Positions 57,762 to 64,000 of a stretch of 64,000 nucleotides of DNA are shown here, piece by piece. Position 1 is the stretch's first letter; each line of letters opens with the position of its first letter. Source of the stretch: Candidatus Peregrinibacteria bacterium (GTDB lineage Bacteria > Patescibacteriota > Gracilibacteria > UBA1369 > LOWO2-01-FULL-3); the NCBI GenBank assembly GCA_026395515.1, contig JAPLYN010000005.1, positions 1-64,000 on the forward strand, written 5' to 3'. The notes under the pieces were generated by a model. The model saw only the letters and a list, made by a program, of their open reading frames with translations, did no database searches and had not been told where the DNA came from. A program made the position numbers and the translations under genes.

Positions 57762-59321
57762 ATGAATATTAGGAATTTAGGGCTTGCATTAGCGACAGTT
57801 GGTGCTTTAGGCAGCTCTCCAGATGGATCCAAATTAGATGGGCAAAGAGGCAATAATATTGATAATGATATTCCGGCAGTAACAGCCCCAGAAATCACAA
57901 AACCTAAAGGTGTTATTGGTGATAAAATTAAAGCTGCCACTTCTGAAGAATCTTCTTCACTTGAATCGAATGACTCTCCTCAAACTACAGCGGAACTTAT
58001 TGCTAAAATTCAACTGGATTGTCCAGATCACGCTAGCATGTTGGCTCAAAATGAACCTGAGTTATATGACTTACTTCAGGCCGAACACCCCCAGATCTTA
58101 CAGGCTAGTATTTTAACACCTATTCTTGAAACTGCTGGTGCTTTCTTGAAGCTACTTTATGGAGTACTTGGATCTGAAGGTACTATTGTCGTGGCAATCT
58201 TGATGTACATATTTGGAATTGGTCCAGTATTGAAGAAGGGTTGGCAATTTGGTAAATGGAGCCTCGACAAAGCGGGTAATAAAAAGAAACCTGAAGAGCT
58301 AGGAGAAGTAATTCCAAAAAAGGAATTGCCAGCGATGAATTCAGTACTTGGGGAATTAGTTGCTGATACATCAGTAGCATTGGCTGCACTTTCACCTATT
58401 AGCAGAGGTGATCTCGATAGTCACTACACCTACATAGTTTCTCAATTCGATAATCTAAGGTTTGAAGATAAATCTGAAGGTTTAGAGCTGTTCAAATTAG
58501 CAATTAAGGAACGCTATCTAGATTTAAGATTAACTGAATTGCAAGATATACTTAGTGGTCCAGGAGCAGCTGCATTAGCTCCTGCCGACGTTGCTTCAAT
58601 GGAAGCAGAATTAGCCGATCTTACTACTAAAGAAGGGCATATTGCCCAAGAAATAGCCTCAAATGAACTCAGCATATCTTCCGTACGCAATGGCAAGGAA
58701 GAATCATTAACTAGAGGTCTTCAGGTTAGAGTAAGAGCTGCAATGAGAAATGTAGGTAGAACAACACCAGCAATAAATGAATCCAATAGGGGAGTTGAAT
58801 CTCTAATTATGATCCCTCGTTTGCATAAGATGGAGAGCAATCTTAGAGAAATTCGTATCCTTGAAGGCAAACTAAAAATATGGAAGGCTCGTTACGAAGC
58901 AGATTTGCGTCTTGCTGGTCCCGGAGCTGCACCAATCGCAATAGCCACCTCAGCAGTAGAACAGCAACAATATCAGCAAGCTGCAGCTTTCATTTCAATT
59001 TATGAGAGTTTGCAGTTAGCCTTGAGAGATAAATTAGACGAGAGGCATTTACACGAAAGAGCTATTCAACGTATTGATCAGATTTTACCTACAAGCCCAG
59101 GACGTCGTACATTTATGAAGCTTGCGCTTACTGCAGGCGCAGCATACGGAGCAACATGGGCGGTGAGGGGACTTGGAGCCGCAAAGGATGCAGTATGGCC
59201 TAAAGAAAATCCTCCTGAGGGGAAAAAAGGTCCATCGGAATCAGAAATTCTTGAACGAAAAGATAGAGAAGATTCACTTAACAAGTCTCAAAAAGCAATT
59301 GAAGATCTTGATGATAAGTAA
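57762..59321 (+). CDS. Membrane protein paralogous to the C-terminal third of the neighbouring giant
   Basis: This 519-residue protein has a variable N terminus (residues 1-120), a hydrophobic pair (about 125-165) followed by KKGWQFGKWSLDKAG, a coiled-coil/helical domain (about 230-440) with LRFEDKSEGLELFKLAIKERYLDLRLTELQDIL, and a C-terminal anchor (LPTSPGRRTFMKLALTAGAAYGATWAV at about 445-470) with a polar tail (PPEGKKGPSESEILERKD). All of these parts have counterparts in the same order in the last 450 residues of the protein encoded by 59324-64000. The two genes are tail to tail with 2 bases between. The protein is probably integral or membrane-anchored. No known family is recognised. Confidence 0.75.
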   Translation: MNIRNLGLALATVGALGSSPDGSKLDGQRGNNIDNDIPAVTAPEITKPKGVIGDKIKAATSEESSSLESNDSPQTTAELIAKIQLDCPDHASMLAQNEPELYDLLQAEHPQILQASILTPILETAGAFLKLLYGVLGSEGTIVVAILMYIFGIGPVLKKGWQFGKWSLDKAGNKKKPEELGEVIPKKELPAMNSVLGELVADTSVALAALSPISRGDLDSHYTYIVSQFDNLRFEDKSEGLELFKLAIKERYLDLRLTELQDILSGPGAAALAPADVASMEAELADLTTKEGHIAQEIASNELSISSVRNGKEESLTRGLQVRVRAAMRNVGRTTPAINESNRGVESLIMIPRLHKMESNLREIRILEGKLKIWKARYEADLRLAGPGAAPIAIATSAVEQQQYQQAAAFISIYESLQLALRDKLDERHLHERAIQRIDQILPTSPGRRTFMKLALTAGAAYGATWAVRGLGAAKDAVWPKENPPEGKKGPSESEILERKDREDSLNKSQKAIEDLDDK

Positions 59322-59323
59322 GA

Positions 59324-62300
59324 CTACAGCTTATCGTATTCAGATTTGAGATCTCTAGTTTTGGCTGGATTTACTTTAACATTCGTTTCCTTAGGAGTCT
59401 CCTCTTCTTCAGCCTTAGGAGCTGGTTCTCCATCCATAAGATCCTCATCTTTCACTTCTTCAACCTTAGGAGCTGGCTCATCATCCATAATACCTTCCAG
59501 CGCCTTCATTGATTCATCTACAGAGGTTTTATCATCTTTTTCTTTCTGCTTTTCAGACTCAGAAGGAGGCTTAGGAGGTTTTGGTACCTCCGGATGAGTG
59601 ATTTTCCATCCAAAATACATACTTGCGGCCAAAGTAGCAGCAATTGCACCTAGCACCAACTTTCTAGCCGTAGGACTTGAAGGTAATGCCTTAGCCAGAG
59701 ATAATTTGAGTTTGTTTTTGATGCCTTTCACGTCCCCGGTTTCTCTATCGTGAGTTTGTTTTAATCCTTCGAATAATTTGACTGTATTTTCTGCATCTTC
59801 AAAAGCTTTTACTGTAATCAGTGGCGAATTAGGTGCCAAAGGAGTTTCAGTAAGTTTTTTTGCTTTTTCATAAGAAGGCTTCAATGCCTGTAGTCTTTGA
59901 TCCATCACTCTAACTCTTTCTATATCTGCCATTATATCAGGGTATCTATGCAACAAATTAACTATATTACCTATGGCAGATTTCACTGGTTTAATTTCTT
60001 TGCTGTCGAAACCTCTCGCTCTCATTTCTACATCAATATAACCCTGCGCCAAATTAGCCATATCCACTCTTCCTGCATCACTTACATAAGCGATCGATTC
60101 AGGAATAGCCGCAATTTTTGGTTTTAGTTCATTTCTCAAATTAGACAATGTCTCTAATTCATGCTCATATTTTGCTTTAAGTTTTGGATCTAGGGTGCTT
60201 ATATCCAATATGTCAGTCAATTCTTTAGTTCTTAAGTTTGCATATTCCCATTTTACTGAATCTGAAAGAATGTTTTGCCCTTCCTTTTCAGTCTTAAATC
60301 TAAGACGAGTGCTAAAAAGATCTCTCAGTTTTTCATGAAGTTGAGCCAAGCTTTTCTGATTTTCTGTATTCTTTGTTTTTAAAGCTTCACGAGTTGAAAC
60401 ATCAATAGTTGTATCAGCATAAATATCATCAACATTTGGGTAACCACCCTCAAGTATGTTTCCTTTTCCTATCAATCCAGGAAGTTTATCCTTATCAACC
60501 TCTACGCCAGGTTTATGTTCTATCTCTTTTGGTTTTTCACCACTTCCAGTTTTTCCAGGTTCAGAGTTTGGATCTTTTTTTAAACCTAATTTTTCAGTTA
60601 ATCCATATTTATCAGAAAGTTCCCAAGCTTTTTTTGAACGCCAAACCATCAAAAGAGGCAAAAGCCAACTTATGCCCATGTTATGAGGAAATGGAATTGC
60701 GGCCCCAGCTATGGAATCTACTACATCCCCAACCCAGCCAGGTATTGGAGTATGACCTAAAGCAGCGGCATACCAAACACCTAAGACAATGCCAGGAACA
60801 TTATTGGTAGGTCTCTTCCAAACCTTAAACAATCCAGTCATCATACCCAGAGCAGCAAGCCATGGGAAACCAGCCTGCATCACTTTTCCAGGTGCAATCT
60901 GCGCCATTATAGTGTCGTGATCGCTGGCTTTAACCAGACCCATATCCTTATAATCATTGAACATATTTTCCATTTCACTACGCACTACAGACATAAAACC
61001 CTCTTGATCAACTAAAACATATGGAGCCTTATTATTCACATCTGCATTCGCAAAAATTCTTACATATGGTTTTATTGCATCTGGGAGGTTGTCAAAAATA
61101 TTTCTGATATTATCTACTACATCCTTAGGCGCATTTGATTTTTCAAGATCTTTAATGATAGCTGCTTCATCAGCATTCGCATCTTTAGTGAAAATATCTT
61201 TGGCCTTTTCCGGACTCCATTCCTTTGTTTTTACGCCCTCAGTTACCACAAATTTAGAACCAGCTTTTGCTTCGGACATAGCTCCAAATTCTCCTGCTGA
61301 AATAGTACTTACTATTCCTGGACGTTCAGTCGGTTTATCTAAGAACTTTGGATTTCCATTTAATGCTGAAGCCAGAGCTAAGACTTGCAGAGGTCCCATC
61401 AGAGCTTCCTGCCATCTACTTACTCTCATTCTTTGCAAAGCAGTTGGATTATTTACTGTATCGATTTTTGGCTTAAAACTATCTGGTACATCCTTAATTT
61501 CCATAGCTTCCACTGTATCCATGAAAAATCTAGTCTGCATCCTAGTCATTTTTGGAGCACAAGCTTCTAGAAATTCTGTGCGCTGAGCATCTGCCAATTT
61601 AGATGCTACAACTAAAACCTGATTAGTAGATAGGAGCAATCTCTTTGAAGATCTAATTAATTCCACACCGTTGCTAAAGCTTTGATCCTTAGACATTCCC
61701 AAAAGCACATCCCTGAGACCATCTGATCCCAAGAAATTTCCTTGCTTATCAACGTAATGATTATAGAAATGCTGTCTCAACCAGCGTGGCATTAATCTTG
61801 CAATATTTGATGGTACAAGGAAATCACCAAGTTTACGTGGTCCACTTAATTCAGTTTCAATTTTTGCAATTGCAGCTTGAACTTCTGACAATCTTTCTTG
61901 AACTTTAGTTCTCACAGACGATGTTTCGTCTAATAATTCCAAGTGTTTTAATAATTCTTTTTCACTAGTTCTAAGTGCTGGCAAAGTTTCTTCTGGAACC
62001 TCAGCTCCCAATTTTTTATGTACCCATTGCCCACCTACCTTTACCACAGTGAAAGCTCCTCTAAATGCAGCAGCCATAGTGTACATTTCCATCCATGTTT
62101 CTCCACTCATAAGATCCATTTTGCGCTTCATATCTTCTGGCACTATCATATTTCTAGCTGCACTACCCAACACCATAGATAACGCATCGAATTGCAAATC
62201 TTGGAGCAAGAATCCGCAAACTTTTTTAATAGGTGAATCTGCTTTTCCAGGAAGTGATTGGATCAATTTTCCATACTGTTCACGCATCAAACTTAAGTCT

Positions 62301-64000
62301 TTAACTCCATCTTTTACTAATTCAGAGACTTCCGCTGGGAGTTTCTGATAAGTTTTTCTTCCTGTTAATTTCACACCTCTAGTCATAATATTTTCCAAAG
62401 CAAGAACAGCTTCTTCAGAATTTTTTGTGGCAGCAGCTGCCAAAGTTTTTTCAACCATCTCAGACATTTCCGGATTTGAAATTGCTAACTTCATCAATCC
62501 ACGGCCTACTGCTCCTTGTTTTTTAAAACTATTTAGCCAGCTTATACCTTTGGCTACTCCAAAAAATGCTGTTTCACCGGCAAGGCCCAAAGCAAAATTT
62601 GCATAATCACCATTTTTCCAAAGAGATTCCAAACTTTTTTCTCCTTTTAATCCAGCAACAACATCATGGAACACTAGTGCTTCAGTTCCTAAACTTACTA
62701 ATGAAATACCTCTTTCCAAAGTTCTACCAATTGTCGCAAATCTCTCTAAATTTAGAAGTAATTTTCCGTATCTCAAGACTCTCGCAATTGCACTACCAGC
62801 AATCATACCAGTTAGCATAGCCAAACCATTAATTGCCAATTCTTTAGTAACTGTTGCAAAAATTTTCATACCTTCATCACTCCAGTTCCAAGTTTCATTG
62901 TCTGGATCAACTGAATCGATAAAATCTTCCTTCAAAACTTTATCTGCTCCATCGGCCTTACCAAAAAATTCAAAGTAATTACTTGAAAGAGCTGCATGAT
63001 CTAGAAATGTTTTGTAAAGCACGTCTGTTTGTTCCTCAATCATTGCATCATAAAATTCTGAATAAGTGGACCCCGCCAATGTATTTAAATCAGCATCCTT
63101 AATGTCAGGATTTTTTTGTTTGATAGACATCCTAATACTAGAAATAAGTTTGTCAGCATTATTTCCACTGCCAAGATAATTTCTAACATCACGCGATGCC
63201 TTTTGGTGAGCTTTTTCGTGTCCCATTCTTGTATAACCCTCCGCATGAGTTTCTAAATTATTTCTGGATTTTGCCATGTGAGGCTGAAGCAATTTAGCCA
63301 TCAAAATTCTAGATGAAACGAAATCATTAAAATGTTCTCTTTCAAGTTTTACGACAATCACACCAGCATATTTAATCGTTTCCATGCTGACATTATCCCC
63401 GCCTTGAATAACCTGCATTAAAGAGTCATAGCATCCTTTGAATTTATTGCCATCACGAGCAATTTGAGATACGAATGTTCTTAAATCATGAACACTTCCT
63501 TTTTTATCAACAATTTTTTCGAGACTACTATAAGCATCAGCCGATTTAATAGAAGGACCAGTCTTTGCCCAAGCCGGAGTCATCAAGTTTTTTAATCCAA
63601 AAAGAAAATTTCTAAATGGTACCCTAGCATTAAGTTTTTCGTCTAATTTAAAAGCTGTTACGCCGTCATATTCATCTCCGGTATAATAATTAAACATTTC
63701 TGCTTGCACGCTATCCATATCTTTCATAACTGGATCTGCATATGCCTTAATCTCATCATCATCGTCCTCATTCCTAAGAAGCGAAGTTGCTAAACTTCTG
63801 ATCACTTCAATTCTATTCAACTGCTTATTCATTATCTCAGGAATTTCAAAGGCCTCCTTTGATTGGTCTGCTGAAGTAGACACATCAATCATCGGGGAAT
63901 ATTCATATTCATTATTTTCCTCTCTATAAAAATTGTCATCAGCCTTCGAAACGAAAGGGGACGGTGAGGTTGTCGCAGCCGGTGGTATATTCAGAGCTAT
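59324..64000 (-). CDS. Giant membrane protein, 5' end outside window
   Basis: The frame is open from its stop at 59324 to the right edge; the first Met in it is at 63892 (1522 residues), but 36 codons before it continue without a stop, so the true start may lie outside. The N-terminal third is helical with charged repeats and contains hydrophobic stretches near residues 355-375 and 430-450. The central region is mainly alpha/beta without recognised motifs. Hydrophobic stretches near 1030-1120 (WLAALGMMTGLF, VLGVWYAAALGH, ISWLLPLLMVW) precede a helical domain and a C-terminal anchor (LPSSPTARKLVLGAIAATLAASMYFGWKITHPEV), then a Pro/Glu/Lys tail. The last 450 residues are paralogous to the 57762 gene product. 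Function is unknown; a surface or secretory structure is possible. Confidence 0.8.
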   Translation of the reverse strand: MALNIPPAATTSPSPFVSKADDNFYREENNEYEYSPMIDVSTSADQSKEAFEIPEIMNKQLNRIEVIRSLATSLLRNEDDDDEIKAYADPVMKDMDSVQAEMFNYYTGDEYDGVTAFKLDEKLNARVPFRNFLFGLKNLMTPAWAKTGPSIKSADAYSSLEKIVDKKGSVHDLRTFVSQIARDGNKFKGCYDSLMQVIQGGDNVSMETIKYAGVIVVKLEREHFNDFVSSRILMAKLLQPHMAKSRNNLETHAEGYTRMGHEKAHQKASRDVRNYLGSGNNADKLISSIRMSIKQKNPDIKDADLNTLAGSTYSEFYDAMIEEQTDVLYKTFLDHAALSSNYFEFFGKADGADKVLKEDFIDSVDPDNETWNWSDEGMKIFATVTKELAINGLAMLTGMIAGSAIARVLRYGKLLLNLERFATIGRTLERGISLVSLGTEALVFHDVVAGLKGEKSLESLWKNGDYANFALGLAGETAFFGVAKGISWLNSFKKQGAVGRGLMKLAISNPEMSEMVEKTLAAAATKNSEEAVLALENIMTRGVKLTGRKTYQKLPAEVSELVKDGVKDLSLMREQYGKLIQSLPGKADSPIKKVCGFLLQDLQFDALSMVLGSAARNMIVPEDMKRKMDLMSGETWMEMYTMAAAFRGAFTVVKVGGQWVHKKLGAEVPEETLPALRTSEKELLKHLELLDETSSVRTKVQERLSEVQAAIAKIETELSGPRKLGDFLVPSNIARLMPRWLRQHFYNHYVDKQGNFLGSDGLRDVLLGMSKDQSFSNGVELIRSSKRLLLSTNQVLVVASKLADAQRTEFLEACAPKMTRMQTRFFMDTVEAMEIKDVPDSFKPKIDTVNNPTALQRMRVSRWQEALMGPLQVLALASALNGNPKFLDKPTERPGIVSTISAGEFGAMSEAKAGSKFVVTEGVKTKEWSPEKAKDIFTKDANADEAAIIKDLEKSNAPKDVVDNIRNIFDNLPDAIKPYVRIFANADVNNKAPYVLVDQEGFMSVVRSEMENMFNDYKDMGLVKASDHDTIMAQIAPGKVMQAGFPWLAALGMMTGLFKVWKRPTNNVPGIVLGVWYAAALGHTPIPGWVGDVVDSIAGAAIPFPHNMGISWLLPLLMVWRSKKAWELSDKYGLTEKLGLKKDPNSEPGKTGSGEKPKEIEHKPGVEVDKDKLPGLIGKGNILEGGYPNVDDIYADTTIDVSTREALKTKNTENQKSLAQLHEKLRDLFSTRLRFKTEKEGQNILSDSVKWEYANLRTKELTDILDISTLDPKLKAKYEHELETLSNLRNELKPKIAAIPESIAYVSDAGRVDMANLAQGYIDVEMRARGFDSKEIKPVKSAIGNIVNLLHRYPDIMADIERVRVMDQRLQALKPSYEKAKKLTETPLAPNSPLITVKAFEDAENTVKLFEGLKQTHDRETGDVKGIKNKLKLSLAKALPSSPTARKLVLGAIAATLAASMYFGWKITHPEVPKPPKPPSESEKQKEKDDKTSVDESMKALEGIMDDEPAPKVEEVKDEDLMDGEPAPKAEEEETPKETNVKVNPAKTRDLKSEYDKL

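Noticed and set aside
60409-60810. Plus-strand open frames inside the giant 59324 gene
   Set aside because: They run opposite to a coherent long frame with homologous domains, have low-complexity His/Leu-rich composition and no start signals.

Overview
The window looks like a chromosomal segment of a Patescibacteria (CPR) bacterium, most likely Peregrinibacteria-like. This is inferred from gene content and not from any database search. Supporting points are AT-rich DNA, tightly packed genes with 1-4 base overlaps, few Shine-Dalgarno sites, several -10 boxes placed 6-15 bases before start codons, very large surface proteins, two-helix pilin-like membrane modules and cysteine-rich zinc-ribbon proteins typical of CPR genomes. 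TGA ends many genes (the TyrA-PheA fusion, atpF, the C39-like protease), so the Gracilibacteria/Absconditabacteria code with UGA as glycine is excluded. The window has no rRNA, CRISPR array or recognisable transposon.

Layout. 0-2.4 kb: end of a Lys-rich protein, a TyrA-PheA fusion and an unknown gene. 2.4-3.4 kb: a GC-rich island with three small membrane proteins that carry strong Shine-Dalgarno sites, probably foreign. 3.5-7.2 kb: a multi-zinc-ribbon protein and three tandem Cys-rich paralogues. 7.2-12.1 kb: folD-purF-purD, then a thymidylate kinase-like protein and dUTPase. 12.2-16.8 kb: a DUF1385 membrane protein and secE-nusG-[two unknowns]-rplK-rplA. 16.9-31.3 kb: a surface/secretion cluster of two proteins with triplicated two-helix modules, two PKD-repeat giants, a 33-residue microprotein, an FN3 protein, a FlgD-like anchored protein and a PH-domain membrane protein. 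31.4-37.9 kb: a complete F1Fo ATP synthase operon in the unusual order E-F-H-A-G-D-C-I-B.

38-49.3 kb holds an ABC-F ATPase, an alkyltransferase, a CAP-domain protein, a GerMN lipoprotein, an SLH/GLUG surface protein, a C39-like protease, a flippase, a P-loop kinase, a lipoprotein and a transglutaminase-like protein. 49.3-55.8 kb holds tRNA-Gln, a degenerate tRNA-like element behind a promoter and a terminated leader, nth, an M23 peptidase, rpmA, a TauE-like permease, tRNA-His and a candidate 170-nt RNA. 55.8-64 kb is a cluster of unrecognised proteins: a lipoprotein, two small or medium proteins, and a tail-to-tail pair (519 and more than 1522 residues) whose C-terminal halves are paralogous. 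The last gene runs off the window.

The genes describe a cell that makes part of its aromatic amino acids and purines, makes ATP with a proton-type synthase, and puts much of its coding capacity into an elaborate surface: PKD, FN3 and SLH proteins, lipoproteins and pilin-like modules. The best candidates for undescribed biology are the tRNA-like element with its complementary terminated leader (50.15-50.41 kb), the pilin-module/PKD cluster (16.9-30.4 kb), and the paralogous giant membrane proteins at 55.8-64 kb.
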